Assembly (NCBI GenBank): GCA_041846495.1
Contig: JBGZEX010000069.1
Span: 13,123 to 77,122 of the forward strand
Direction of reading: 5' to 3'
DNA length: 64,000 nt
DNA from: JBGZEX01 sp041846495
Lineage (GTDB): Bacteria; Bacteroidota; Bacteroidia; Bacteroidales; Marinifilaceae
Positions 1 through 9,123 of this stretch are shown here, in pieces (the first letter of the stretch is position 1; each line of letters starts with the position of its first letter). The position numbers and the translations under genes were made by a program. The notes beneath the pieces are model-generated. The model saw only the letters and a program-made list of their open reading frames with translations, was not told the DNA's origin and searched no databases.

Positions 1-382
1 AAATTATCGATATACACGAATGACGGAAGAAGAAAGGCTATTTTCATAAATTTGTCGATAAGGTGTGCCGTATTCATAATGCATTTATATTAAGGTTTTT
101 AATTGGAGCAGAGCGCTTATACAGGGACAGACTTGAAGGTTAATTGATGCAATATATGTATATATATCAATATTTTCAAAAAAATAACAAAAATAATATG
201 AATTCCGGTCATTTTTTTAGACTTTTTTTTGGGGGGGATTTTGTGTGTCGAAGTCATAGCGATATGCGATTAATACGGTTGTTTTGGGGTGAAAATATGT
301 TCTCTCGCTTATCTATGGATTATATAAATATTTTTTAAGATATAAATTAAGGCGGATATCATATTTTTTTTCGAAGCGATAT
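1..382. other. intergenic region, no gene recognised
   Basis: This AT-rich stretch lies before glmS. It holds only a weak 64-codon open frame (144-338) full of runs of T and A, with a composition unlike the neighbouring genes, and no tRNA or recognisable repeat. It is probably the tail of an upstream intergenic region or a long glmS leader. I see no evidence of a glmS ribozyme fold, and none is expected from known Bacteroidota biology. Confidence 0.5.
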
Positions 383-390
383 TATTTTTG
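383..390 (+). promoter_or_regulatory. -7 promoter element before glmS
   Basis: TATTTTTG matches the Bacteroidota -7 consensus TAnnTTTG and lies 28 bases before the glmS start codon. The expected -33 TTTG is replaced by a T-rich run at about 363-371, so the assignment rests mainly on the -7 box and its position. Confidence 0.5.
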
Positions 391-417
391 CAGCGTAAAT
401 TTTAAATTAGAGGAAAT

Positions 418-2262
418 ATGTGTGGAATTGTAGGTTATGTCGGGAATTCGAATGCTTATTCTATATTGATAAAAGGATTGAAACGACTCGAATATCGGGG
501 ATACGACAGTGCCGGTTTGGCATTGATAAATGAGGCGGGGGATTTGAACATTTATAAAACCAAAGGTAAGGTTTCTGCTCTTGAATATTTTTCCGAGTCC
601 AAAGATATATCGGGAACTATAGGTATAGCGCATACGAGATGGGCAACCCATGGAGAAGCGAATGATGTGAATTCGCATCCGCATTATTCGCAATCCGAAA
701 ATTTGGCTTTGGTTCATAACGGAATTATCGAGAATTATGCTCTTCTCCGGAAAGAATTGGAAGACAAGGGAAATAAGTTCAGGAGCGATACGGATTCGGA
801 AGTGTTGATTTATCTTATAGAATATATGCGGGAATCTCGTAATGTGGATTCGGTTACGGCCACTCGTATGGCCTTAGACAGGGTGACGGGTTCGTTTGCA
901 ATAGCCGTTCTCGATAAAGACGCTCCGGATACCATAATTGCGGCGAGGAAAAGCAGCCCTTTGGTTATCGGCTTGGGAGAAGATGCTTTTTATTTGGCAT
1001 CGGATGCCATGCCTATAAGCGAATATACGGAAAAAGTCGTTTATATGAACGATGATGAAATAGCAGTGATAAAAAAAGGAACTCCATTGCGAATATTGAA
1101 TAAAAATCAAGAGGAGCTAACTCCTGTGGTTCGAAAATCGAATTTCCGTTTCAACGATTTTGAAAAAGGCGAATACTCGCATTTTATGTTGAAAGAGATA
1201 TTCGAGCAACCCGAGATTTTGTCGAATTGCATTAAGGGACGTATAAATGCGGATTTTACGGAAGTCGTTTTGTCGGGAGTTGTCGATAATCGGGAGAAAT
1301 TCGAGAATACCCGTAGAATCATATTTGTAGCTTGCGGTACTTCCTGGCATGCCGCTTTGATAGGAGAACGGATGATCGAAGATTTTTGCAGACTCCCCGT
1401 AGAGGTGGAGTACGCTTCCGAATTCCGCTATCGCAATCCCGTTATTTATCCGGACGATATTGTAATTGCCGTATCTCAGTCCGGGGAAACGGCCGATACC
1501 TTGGCCGCATTGGAAATTGCAAAATCCAAGGGGGCTTTTACATATGGCATATGCAATGTAGAAGGCTCTTCTCTTGCAAGACTGACGGACTCCTGTTCTC
1601 ATATTCATGCGGGGCCGGAAATGGGCGTTGCTTCGACAAAAGCTTTTACGGGACAGGTCATGGTGCTTACGATGCTTGCTTTGTGTATGGCAGAGATAAA
1701 AGGAACGATGGATGAGAATAAGAGAATTTCCATAATCGGCGAAATTCGTACGCTTCCTCAAAAAATGAGACGGATTTTGGAACAATGCCGGGAGATAGAG
1801 GATTTGGCCAAGATATTTACCTATGCTCATAATTTCATATATGTCGGGAGAGGATACGATTATCCCGTAGCTCTCGAAGGAGCACTTAAATTGAAGGAAA
1901 TTTCATATATACATGCGGAAGGATATCCTGCGGCGGAAATGAAACACGGACCCATTGCTCTGATAGATTCGGATATGCCCGTATTGGCTATTGCCGTTTC
2001 GGAAGGGATTTATGAAAAGACTCTTTCCAATATAGAAGAGATAAAGGCCAGAAACGGTAAAATTATTTCCATCGTCAAAGAAGGGGATGAGCGGGTGAAG
2101 GCAATTACGGATTATTGTATAGAAATTCCTGCCGTATCGGATCCCCTTTTCCCTATGCTTGCAGTCATTCCTTTGCAACTGTTGGCTTATCATATAGCTT
2201 TGCGGAAGGGAAAAGATGTGGATCAGCCTCGAAATCTTGCAAAGTCGGTTACAGTAGAATAA
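418..2262 (+). CDS. glmS: glutamine--fructose-6-phosphate aminotransferase (isomerizing) GlmS
   Basis: GlmS makes glucosamine-6-phosphate from fructose-6-phosphate and glutamine, the first step towards UDP-GlcNAc for peptidoglycan and lipid A. The 614-residue length is typical. It begins MCGIVGYVG, so Cys2 becomes the N-terminal nucleophile of the class II glutaminase domain (about 2-220). Two SIS sugar-isomerase domains follow (CGTSWHAALIGERMIE near 303 and YVGRGYDYPVALEGALKLKE near 465). It ends with the family signature DQPRNLAKSVTVE. The start is fixed by MCGI and a purine-rich GAGG just upstream. The cytosolic role is certain from the family. Confidence 0.98.
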   Translation: MCGIVGYVGNSNAYSILIKGLKRLEYRGYDSAGLALINEAGDLNIYKTKGKVSALEYFSESKDISGTIGIAHTRWATHGEANDVNSHPHYSQSENLALVHNGIIENYALLRKELEDKGNKFRSDTDSEVLIYLIEYMRESRNVDSVTATRMALDRVTGSFAIAVLDKDAPDTIIAARKSSPLVIGLGEDAFYLASDAMPISEYTEKVVYMNDDEIAVIKKGTPLRILNKNQEELTPVVRKSNFRFNDFEKGEYSHFMLKEIFEQPEILSNCIKGRINADFTEVVLSGVVDNREKFENTRRIIFVACGTSWHAALIGERMIEDFCRLPVEVEYASEFRYRNPVIYPDDIVIAVSQSGETADTLAALEIAKSKGAFTYGICNVEGSSLARLTDSCSHIHAGPEMGVASTKAFTGQVMVLTMLALCMAEIKGTMDENKRISIIGEIRTLPQKMRRILEQCREIEDLAKIFTYAHNFIYVGRGYDYPVALEGALKLKEISYIHAEGYPAAEMKHGPIALIDSDMPVLAIAVSEGIYEKTLSNIEEIKARNGKIISIVKEGDERVKAITDYCIEIPAVSDPLFPMLAVIPLQLLAYHIALRKGKDVDQPRNLAKSVTVE

Positions 2263-2312
2263 TTGAACAATTATTCTTAACTTCGCATCGTCGAATTTTA
2301 AAACGGGATATT

Positions 2313-3527
2313 ATGTTTGAAAATTTAAGTTCTCATATAGAATCCTCCGTACAGACTTATTTGCCTTTATGGCTGAACAGGTTTTTGATTTTGTTTTTTT
2401 GGCTCGGCCTGGCTTTTTTTGCGACCTGGATTATAAGAAAATGGTTCACTGCCATTATGCATAGACTTATTAAGAAAACGAAAAATCAATGGGACGATAT
2501 TTTATATAAAGAACATTTTTTCGGAAGGATATCTTATATAATTCCACCTCTTATCCTTTACATGGCTTTGGATACGATGCCGTGGTTGGGATTCGGCATC
2601 ATATATAAGTTATTCAACATATGGTTTATTATCGCCTTGTTGATGATCGTGTTCGCATTATTGAATACCGTAAATAAAATATATTCCCGATATGAAGGAG
2701 CTAAGGAACGCCCTATAACCGTATTTATACAGATTATAAAAATATTTTTTTTAATAGGAGCCATCATTATTATTTTCAGTTTGCTTTTCAATAAGAACCC
2801 TGTTAATTTGATATTGGGACTCGGAGCTTTTGCTGCGGTCTTAATGTTGATATTTAAGGATTCCATACTCGGTTTTGTCGCAGGTATTCAATTGACGGCC
2901 AATAAAATGGTGCGTATAGGCGATTGGATAGAAATGCCTCAGCACAATGCCGACGGGGAAGTTTTGGAAATAACGTTGTACACGGTGAGGGTTCGAAATT
3001 GGGATATGACCATATCCAATGTACCTACTTATAGTTTGGTGTCGGAATCGTTTACGAATTGGCGTGGGATGCAGGAGTCCAAAGGGCGCCGCATCAAGCG
3101 CTCCATATTTATAGATATACATTCCGTACATTTCTTGAAGGAAGAGGAGATAGAGAAACTTAAAGATTCCAAACTTTTATCCGGATATATCAACGAGGTA
3201 CTCGGACGACTTGAAGAGAAAAACAAGGACAAGGGAGTCATATTGGATCAAATTCGATTGACGAATATCGGAGTTTTCCGGCAATATATGCAGCAATGGC
3301 TTCGGGATAATAAGGAAATCAGCAAGGAAATGACGATGATGGTAAGACAATTGCAACCGACGCCTACGGGAATACCCATAGAAGTATATTGTTTTTCCGG
3401 CAATCAGGTTTGGACGGAATACGAGAGGATACAGGCGGATATATTCGACCACATGATGGCTATTATCCCGGAGTTCGGATTGAGGGTATTCGAATATATT
3501 TCGGATTTCGGTAGTCATAAAAAATAG
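2313..3527 (+). CDS. mechanosensitive ion channel of the MscS/YbdG family
   Basis: This is probably an inner-membrane channel that opens under hypo-osmotic stress. The 404-residue product has about five transmembrane segments. The last, at about 166-195 (GLGAFAAVLMLIFKDSILGF), is the glycine/alanine-rich pore helix typical of MscS. The beta domain follows at RIGDWIEMP (about 211). The region after it is longer than in MscS and resembles E. coli YbdG/MscM. An upstream in-frame extension overlaps glmS. I chose ATG 2313 because translation from it begins at a hydrophilic N-terminus just before the first membrane helix. It follows glmS by 50 bases and heads a row of envelope genes. Confidence 0.88.
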   Translation: MFENLSSHIESSVQTYLPLWLNRFLILFFWLGLAFFATWIIRKWFTAIMHRLIKKTKNQWDDILYKEHFFGRISYIIPPLILYMALDTMPWLGFGIIYKLFNIWFIIALLMIVFALLNTVNKIYSRYEGAKERPITVFIQIIKIFFLIGAIIIIFSLLFNKNPVNLILGLGAFAAVLMLIFKDSILGFVAGIQLTANKMVRIGDWIEMPQHNADGEVLEITLYTVRVRNWDMTISNVPTYSLVSESFTNWRGMQESKGRRIKRSIFIDIHSVHFLKEEEIEKLKDSKLLSGYINEVLGRLEEKNKDKGVILDQIRLTNIGVFRQYMQQWLRDNKEISKEMTMMVRQLQPTPTGIPIEVYCFSGNQVWTEYERIQADIFDHMMAIIPEFGLRVFEYISDFGSHKK

Positions 3528-3572
3528 CTGTGTCGATTTTCAAGATGTCATATTTCCCTAAATCAAGTGTCG

Positions 3573-4457
3573 ATGAATAAGAAAAAATGGTGGAACCGTT
3601 GGGTATTTACCCAATACAGATTATCGATAATTAAAAGGAATCCTTATAAGGAAGTTCTGCAATTAAAATTGTCTTCGGGAAGAGTGATATTGCTATTTGC
3701 TACGTTGATTGTAGTTTTTATTATTTTGATAACGGTTCTTATAGCTTTTACGGATTTAAGAGAATATATTCCGGGATATTTGGGGAAAGATATTCGTTAT
3801 ATGATGATAGAGAACCGACTGAAATTGGATTCTATAGAAGAGGAGCTCGAAAAAAGAGACCGTTATTTGCTTTCTCTCCGCTATGCTTTGCATGGGGAAT
3901 CGGAAGACGAGATTAAGGCCGATACATTGGTTGCTGAAGTTAAGGAAGATACGATTGACAGCGAAGTTCGAATTCGTTTGAGAATGTCTGACGTGGAAAA
4001 AGAATTTCGAGAATATATGGAGGCTCAAGAGCGATTCAACTTATCCGTAAGTTCCATACAGACGAATGCCAATAAACCGTTGTCCGAATTGCGTTTTTTC
4101 CCTCCTGTCGAAGGTTTTGTAGTCCACCCTTTCGATCTTATAAATAATCATTACGGGATAGATATTGTGGGGGAAAGCGAAGCAGAGGTGCGAGCCGTTA
4201 TGGATGGGGTCGTTTTAATGGCAGAATGGACATTGAATTCGGGATATACTTTGGTAATTCAACATAAGGATAATTTTATATCCATATACGGGCATAATTC
4301 CGTTTTAATTAAACATAAAGGAGATTCGGTGTTGGCGGGGGAATTGATAGCTATTGTCGGGAATACGGGCGAGATGTCCAGCGGTCCTCATTTACATTTT
4401 GAATTGTGGAGGAGAGGAGTGCCGTTAGATCCTCAGAAATTTATAACATTCAAGTAA
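3573..4457 (+). CDS. membrane-anchored M23 family metallopeptidase
   Basis: This is a peptidoglycan endopeptidase or an amidase activator. The 294-residue protein has a short cytoplasmic N-terminus, one transmembrane helix (about 36-59), a charged region likely to form coiled coil (about 75-140), and a C-terminal LytM/peptidase_M23 domain. The zinc ligands are visible as HYGID and GPHLHFELW, so the site looks intact. A GTG two codons earlier (3567) is possible, but ATG 3573 is preferred. Its end lies 2 bases before the dxr start, suggesting co-transcription. Cleavage itself is inferred: some family members are inactive activators. Confidence 0.87.
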   Translation: MNKKKWWNRWVFTQYRLSIIKRNPYKEVLQLKLSSGRVILLFATLIVVFIILITVLIAFTDLREYIPGYLGKDIRYMMIENRLKLDSIEEELEKRDRYLLSLRYALHGESEDEIKADTLVAEVKEDTIDSEVRIRLRMSDVEKEFREYMEAQERFNLSVSSIQTNANKPLSELRFFPPVEGFVVHPFDLINNHYGIDIVGESEAEVRAVMDGVVLMAEWTLNSGYTLVIQHKDNFISIYGHNSVLIKHKGDSVLAGELIAIVGNTGEMSSGPHLHFELWRRGVPLDPQKFITFK

Positions 4458-4459
4458 CT

Positions 4460-5620
4460 ATGGATAAAATATTAAAACATATAGCCCTGTTGGGGTCTAC
4501 CGGCTCCATAGGAAGACAGACTCTGGATGTAGTTTCGATGTATCCCGAATGCTTTCGTATAGATGTACTTACGGCTAATAATAATGTGGAGCTTTTGATA
4601 GAGCAGGCGAAATCGTTTCGTCCGCATACGGTCGTTATCGGAAATAAGGCTTTATATCCTCGTTTGAAGGAAGCATTGGCGGCATACGATATGGAAGTGC
4701 TTGCCGGGGATGCAGCCATATCGGAGGTTGCAACTCTCGAATCCGTGGATACGGTGCTCGTGGCTTTGGTAGGGTATAGCGGATTATTGCCCTCTATAAG
4801 TGCCCTAAAAAAAGGAAAGACTCTTGCGTTGGCCAATAAGGAAACCCTGGTAGTAGCCGGGGAATTGGTAAAAGGGCTTGCCGCTGCCCATAAAGCGGAT
4901 ATTCTTCCGGTGGATTCCGAACATTCGGCCATATTTCAATGTCTCAAGGGAGAGGATATCCCGGTAAACAAACTTATACTCACGGCTTCGGGAGGTCCTT
5001 TTATAGGCAAAGACCGGGCTTTCCTGGAAAATGTCCTCCCCGAACAGGCTTTATGCAATCCCAATTGGAATATGGGAGCCAAGGTAACGATCGATTCGGC
5101 TTCCTTGATGAATAAAGGATTCGAAATGATAGAAGCTCGTTGGTTGTTCGATATGCCTTATGAGAAAATAGAAGTCGTCGTTCATCCCCAGTCGATTATA
5201 CATTCGATGGTGGAATTCGTAGACGGGAGCGTAAAAGCTCAATTGGCCGTACCGGATATGCGTCTTCCCATACAATATGCACTGACTTGTCCTCGAAGAC
5301 TGAAATCCCGTGTCGAGAACTTGGATTTTAAGAAGATTCGGACAATGACTTTTTTAGAGCCCGATACATGCACTTTCAGGAATCTCGAACTTGCTCGCAA
5401 GGCTATGAAAAGAGGTGGAAACATGCCGTGTATCTTGAATGCGGCGAATGAGATAGCCGTAAAGGCTTTTTTAGAGAAGAAAGTTTCTTTTTTGAAGATG
5501 TCCGACCTTATCGAACATACTATGGAGATGGTCGATTTTATTGAAAAACCGGGACTTGAAGATTACATAAATACGAATCGGGAGGCAAGGAAAATAGCCT
5601 GCGAATATCTCTGTAAATAA
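4460..5620 (+). CDS. dxr: 1-deoxy-D-xylulose-5-phosphate reductoisomerase Dxr
   Basis: Dxr converts 1-deoxyxylulose-5-phosphate to methylerythritol phosphate with NADPH, the committed step of non-mevalonate isoprenoid synthesis. At 386 residues it has the usual length. The N-terminal NADPH site LLGSTGSIGRQTLDVV is present. Metal and substrate motifs are also visible, such as LPVDSEHSAIFQCL, ASGGPF, MGAKVTIDSASLMNKGFEMIEA (given in part) and VHPQSIIHSMVEF. An upstream extension overlaps the M23 gene and lacks family similarity, so ATG 4460 is used. It is followed 9 bases later by rseP, a common pairing in bacteria. Confidence 0.97.
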   Translation: MDKILKHIALLGSTGSIGRQTLDVVSMYPECFRIDVLTANNNVELLIEQAKSFRPHTVVIGNKALYPRLKEALAAYDMEVLAGDAAISEVATLESVDTVLVALVGYSGLLPSISALKKGKTLALANKETLVVAGELVKGLAAAHKADILPVDSEHSAIFQCLKGEDIPVNKLILTASGGPFIGKDRAFLENVLPEQALCNPNWNMGAKVTIDSASLMNKGFEMIEARWLFDMPYEKIEVVVHPQSIIHSMVEFVDGSVKAQLAVPDMRLPIQYALTCPRRLKSRVENLDFKKIRTMTFLEPDTCTFRNLELARKAMKRGGNMPCILNAANEIAVKAFLEKKVSFLKMSDLIEHTMEMVDFIEKPGLEDYINTNREARKIACEYLCK

Positions 5621-5629
5621 TTTTAAGCG

Positions 5630-6973
5630 ATGGATGTTTTTATAAAAATACTGCAACTGATTTTGAGCCTTTCGATTTTGGTGCTTTTTCATGAAGCGGG
5701 ACATTTTATGTTTGCCAAGTTGTTTAAGGTAAAAGTCGAGAAATTTTATATTTTTTTCGATGCCGGTTTTTCTCTTTTCAAATTCAGGAAAGGAGATACC
5801 GAATACGGAATGGGCTGGATTCCTTTCGGGGGATATGTGAAAATTGCCGGTATGATAGACGAGTCTTTAGACCTTAAACAAATGAAAGAAGAACCCAAAC
5901 CCTGGGAATTTCGTTCCAAACCGGCTTGGCAACGGCTTTTGATTATGGCGGGAGGGGTAATCGTAAATGTCGTTTTGGCATTCTTTATTTATATTATGGT
6001 GCTTTATTCGTGGGGAGAGGCTTATTTACCCATGGAAAATGTGAAATACGGGGTGGTTTGCGATTCCGCCTTTATCCATATAGGACTTAGAGACGGAGAT
6101 AAAATTTTGGCGATAGACCAATGTAAATTGGAGCGATTTTCGGATATAATTCCGGAGATCTTATTGAATAAATCCAAAACTATTCAGGTCGAACGCGAAG
6201 GACGTTTATTGACGATACCCATTCCCGAAACTTTTATCGATGAAATATTGGATATTTCTTCGAGAAGTTATAAAGTACCCATGCTTATTGCTCCGCGTAT
6301 TAAGACGGACGGACTTCTCGTGCGGGGGTTTACGGATCATTCTCCGGCTTATGATGCCGGTATGCGAGTGGGAGATACTTTATTGGCAATCGATAATATG
6401 CCTATAGTATTTGCGGACGATCTCCGGACAGCCATAAAAAAACGTAAATCCGATATCGTCGAAACCGTCGTATTACGGAATAAGGATACGCTTCGCTATT
6501 CTTTTTTGTTGAGAGAGGACGGATTGATGGGAGTGGAATATTCTTTGTTGAAACAATTGGAATATGCCGTAAAATATTATTCTTTCATAGAATCCGTTCC
6601 TGCCGGAATAAAGATGGGCGTGGGGGAACTCAAATCTTATGTCAAACAGTTGAAATTGATTTTTTCAAGCGGGACGAAAGTGGCTAAATCCGTAGGAGGC
6701 TTCGGTTCCATTGCCAATGTGTTTCCGGGGGTTTGGAATTGGCATTCGTTTTGGGTATTGACGGCTTTGATATCGATAATGTTGGCCGTGATGAATATTC
6801 TTCCCATTCCGGCGTTGGACGGTGGACATGTGCTTTTTCTTTTGTATGAAATTATAACAAGGCGAAAGATGAATGAAAAATTTATGGAATACGCTCAAAT
6901 CGGCGGAATGATGTTTATATTGGCCTTGTTTATATTGGCAAATATGAATGATGTCATTAAATTTTTCAGATAG
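5630..6973 (+). CDS. rseP: RIP site-2 metalloprotease RseP
   Basis: This is an inner-membrane zinc protease that cleaves transmembrane segments such as those of anti-sigma factors and signal peptide remnants. The 447-residue protein carries HEAGH at 21-25 in the first membrane helix and the second active-site motif ALDGGH near residue 386. PDZ-like sequence lies between them (for example AGMRVGDTLLAIDN). Length and layout are standard. It follows dxr by 9 bases, and its stop codon directly abuts the GTG of the next gene. In this window, possible substrates include the FecR anti-sigma factor at 53211-54365, but that is inference. Confidence 0.96.
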   Translation: MDVFIKILQLILSLSILVLFHEAGHFMFAKLFKVKVEKFYIFFDAGFSLFKFRKGDTEYGMGWIPFGGYVKIAGMIDESLDLKQMKEEPKPWEFRSKPAWQRLLIMAGGVIVNVVLAFFIYIMVLYSWGEAYLPMENVKYGVVCDSAFIHIGLRDGDKILAIDQCKLERFSDIIPEILLNKSKTIQVEREGRLLTIPIPETFIDEILDISSRSYKVPMLIAPRIKTDGLLVRGFTDHSPAYDAGMRVGDTLLAIDNMPIVFADDLRTAIKKRKSDIVETVVLRNKDTLRYSFLLREDGLMGVEYSLLKQLEYAVKYYSFIESVPAGIKMGVGELKSYVKQLKLIFSSGTKVAKSVGGFGSIANVFPGVWNWHSFWVLTALISIMLAVMNILPIPALDGGHVLFLLYEIITRRKMNEKFMEYAQIGGMMFILALFILANMNDVIKFFR

Positions 6974-7999
6974 GTGAAAATTATCGCATTTGTTTTACGG
7001 ATTTTGATTTTCGTGTTTTGTGCAGATGCCGTCACCGCACAAAATCATAGGATAATGTTTTATAATACGGAAAATTTTTTCGATATACGAAATAATCCCT
7101 GCACTCGAGATGACGAATTTACACCTTCGGGAGCAAAGCATTGGACGAAGGTACGCTATGCCACGAAGTTGAAAAATATTGCCAAAGTGATAACCCGGCT
7201 CGGCAAAGGGAATTTTCCCCTTATCATAGGACTTGCCGAAGTGGAGAATGAAAATGTGATACGGGATTTAATACGGAAGACATCGCTCAGAGAGGGGAAT
7301 TACGCTTATATACATCACGAGTCCCCCGATTTGAGAGGAATTGATGTCGCCTTGCTGTTTTCTGAAAAAGAGGTTTGTCTGTCGGCAAAAAAATTCATTA
7401 CCCTGAATCTGGCTAAGAAAAAAAATCGCAGTTTTTCGAGGGAAATCCTTTATGCCAAATTGCGATTTGTGAAATCGAATCATGATTTGCACGTATTCGT
7501 ATGTCATTTCCCTTCTAAAAGAGGAGGAGTGAGAGCTACGGAATGGAAACGGGAAATTGCAGCCGGGACTTTGCGCCGGCAAATCGATTCCATTCAAAAA
7601 GCCGATTCCCGGAAAGCCCGTATATTGGTGATGGGGGATATGAATTGCAGGGCGGATGAAAAAGTCATAAGAGAAGTTTTGAATGTACGCACAATGGAGA
7701 GTATGCCGGACCCGGCTGTATTGTATAATACGGGCAGCCGTTTTGAAAGGAAAAATGTCGGGACCTATAAATTCAGAGGAAAATGGGAATTGCTCGACCA
7801 TATATTCGTCACGGGAAATTTATTATGCGATGATGCGGAGGTCCGGGTAGGAGTAATGCAGATTTTCTCCGAAGATTTTATGATAGAAAAAGATAAAAAG
7901 CATTACGGATTTCGTCCCCGTCCTACCTATAGCGGAATGCGTTACAGGGGAGGATACAGCGATCATTTTCCGGTTTATGTGGATGTATATTTTAAATAA
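6974..7999 (+). CDS. secreted endonuclease/exonuclease/phosphatase family protein
   Basis: The EEP fold covers nucleases and phosphodiesterases, and the substrate here is unknown. The 341-residue protein has a signal peptide (about 1-22, ending VTAQ), so it probably acts in the periplasm or outside. Fold motifs appear in order: FYNTENFFD, GLAEVEN, VCHFPSKRGG, MGDMNCRADE and GYSDHFPVYVDV, the last with the catalytic Asp-His pair. The start is a GTG immediately after the rseP stop. No later start keeps the signal peptide, and the abutting genes suggest translational coupling. Confidence 0.85.
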   Translation: MKIIAFVLRILIFVFCADAVTAQNHRIMFYNTENFFDIRNNPCTRDDEFTPSGAKHWTKVRYATKLKNIAKVITRLGKGNFPLIIGLAEVENENVIRDLIRKTSLREGNYAYIHHESPDLRGIDVALLFSEKEVCLSAKKFITLNLAKKKNRSFSREILYAKLRFVKSNHDLHVFVCHFPSKRGGVRATEWKREIAAGTLRRQIDSIQKADSRKARILVMGDMNCRADEKVIREVLNVRTMESMPDPAVLYNTGSRFERKNVGTYKFRGKWELLDHIFVTGNLLCDDAEVRVGVMQIFSEDFMIEKDKKHYGFRPRPTYSGMRYRGGYSDHFPVYVDVYFK

Positions 8000-8052
8000 T
8001 CCTTTTACGGTTTTTGTTCCGATGTGCGTTATCGAATTTAAAAAAAGAATTT

Positions 8053-8086
8053 TTTGGTTAAAATTAGAATTCATTTATTACCTTTG
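8053..8086 (+). promoter_or_regulatory. promoter upstream of corA
   Basis: A TTTG-type -33 (8053-8056) and a perfect TAnnTTTG -7 (TACCTTTG, 8079-8086) are 22 bases apart, close to Bacteroidota spacing. It would give a leader of about 100 nucleotides before corA. The leader contains an 8-codon frame (8112-8138) and a short hairpin. Confidence 0.6.
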
Positions 8087-8196
8087 CACTTGTTGAATTC
8101 ATTTTGGATATATGGACGACTATCACCAACGGATTTAAAACGGAACGGAGGTTTTCTTAAAAGCCTTTGTTCATATAATTATGGAGGGGCTTTATT

Positions 8197-9123
8197 ATGA
8201 GAAGATTTCTGTATTGCGAGGCCGGATTTGTCGAAAAAACGACGTGGCAGGAGGATTGTTGGGTGAATATAGAATTGCCTACACGTGAAGATATTCTCTA
8301 CCTTACCGAAACTTTGAGTATTCCCGATTCTTTTCTTTCGGATATCGAGGACGTGGATGAGCGTCCCCGTATAGAAATCGAAGATGGTTGGACGATGATG
8401 ATATTGCGTATTCCCTATCATAGTGCGGGGGATGCCGTTCCCTATATTACCGTCCCCTTGGGTATTATTCTTAAAGAACATTATCTGATTACGGTTTGTC
8501 ATTACGCAACGGATATGATTTCCGATTTTATCCGTTATATCGATAAAAAAAATTATGTGATTACGGAAATATGGGATTTGGTTTTCAGATTGTTTTTGTC
8601 TTCATCGGTTTGGTATTTGAAATATCTGAAGCAATTGAATGCTCAAACCCGGGATGCGGAATGGGAATTGGAACTCTCGGTAGAAAACGAGGAGTTGCAT
8701 CGGTTGCTTAAGATAGAAAAATCCTATGTGTTTTTCATTACTTCTTTGCAAGGCAACGACAGTCTTTTGACAAAGCTCAAAAATCTGAGATTTCAGCGGG
8801 AGTTTTTCGATGAAGAGTTGGTGGAAGACGTGGAAATCGAATTGAAACAGGCCTTGGAAACTTCCCGCATTTATAGTGATATTTTAAGCAGTACGATGGA
8901 TTCTTTCGCTTCGGTTATATCGAATAACCTGGGCGTTATCATGAAACGCATGACGGCTATTTCGGTGATATTGATGGTGCCTACGCTTATCGCCAGTTTT
9001 TACGGAATGAACGTGCCCAACGGCATGGAGACTTATAATCTCGGTTTTATTCTGATTTGCATTATCTCTATTTTCTTATCGGGAATAGCGGTATGGTATT
9101 TCCGTAAGCGCAATTGGTTTTAA
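8197..9123 (+). CDS. corA: CorA-family magnesium/cobalt transporter
   Basis: CorA forms a pentameric inner-membrane channel for Mg2+ (also Co2+ and Ni2+). The 308-residue protein has a large cytoplasmic N-terminal domain and two C-terminal membrane helices. The signature GMN motif is at about 270-272 (YGMNVPN), preceded by the first helix, with a basic tail RKRNWF. The start is supported by a GGAGGGG purine stretch at 8183-8189. Its stop overlaps the convergent rluD stop within one TTAA. Regulation may run through the leader described separately. Confidence 0.94.
   Translation: MRRFLYCEAGFVEKTTWQEDCWVNIELPTREDILYLTETLSIPDSFLSDIEDVDERPRIEIEDGWTMMILRIPYHSAGDAVPYITVPLGIILKEHYLITVCHYATDMISDFIRYIDKKNYVITEIWDLVFRLFLSSSVWYLKYLKQLNAQTRDAEWELELSVENEELHRLLKIEKSYVFFITSLQGNDSLLTKLKNLRFQREFFDEELVEDVEIELKQALETSRIYSDILSSTMDSFASVISNNLGVIMKRMTAISVILMVPTLIASFYGMNVPNGMETYNLGFILICIISIFLSGIAVWYFRKRNWF

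Noticed and set aside
144..338. 64-codon frame before glmS
   Set aside because: Low-complexity AT-rich sequence without start context or family pattern.
1117..1830. 237-codon frame on the minus strand within glmS
   Set aside because: It is the antisense shadow of glmS, with no family resemblance and no promoter. The plus-strand protein is certain.
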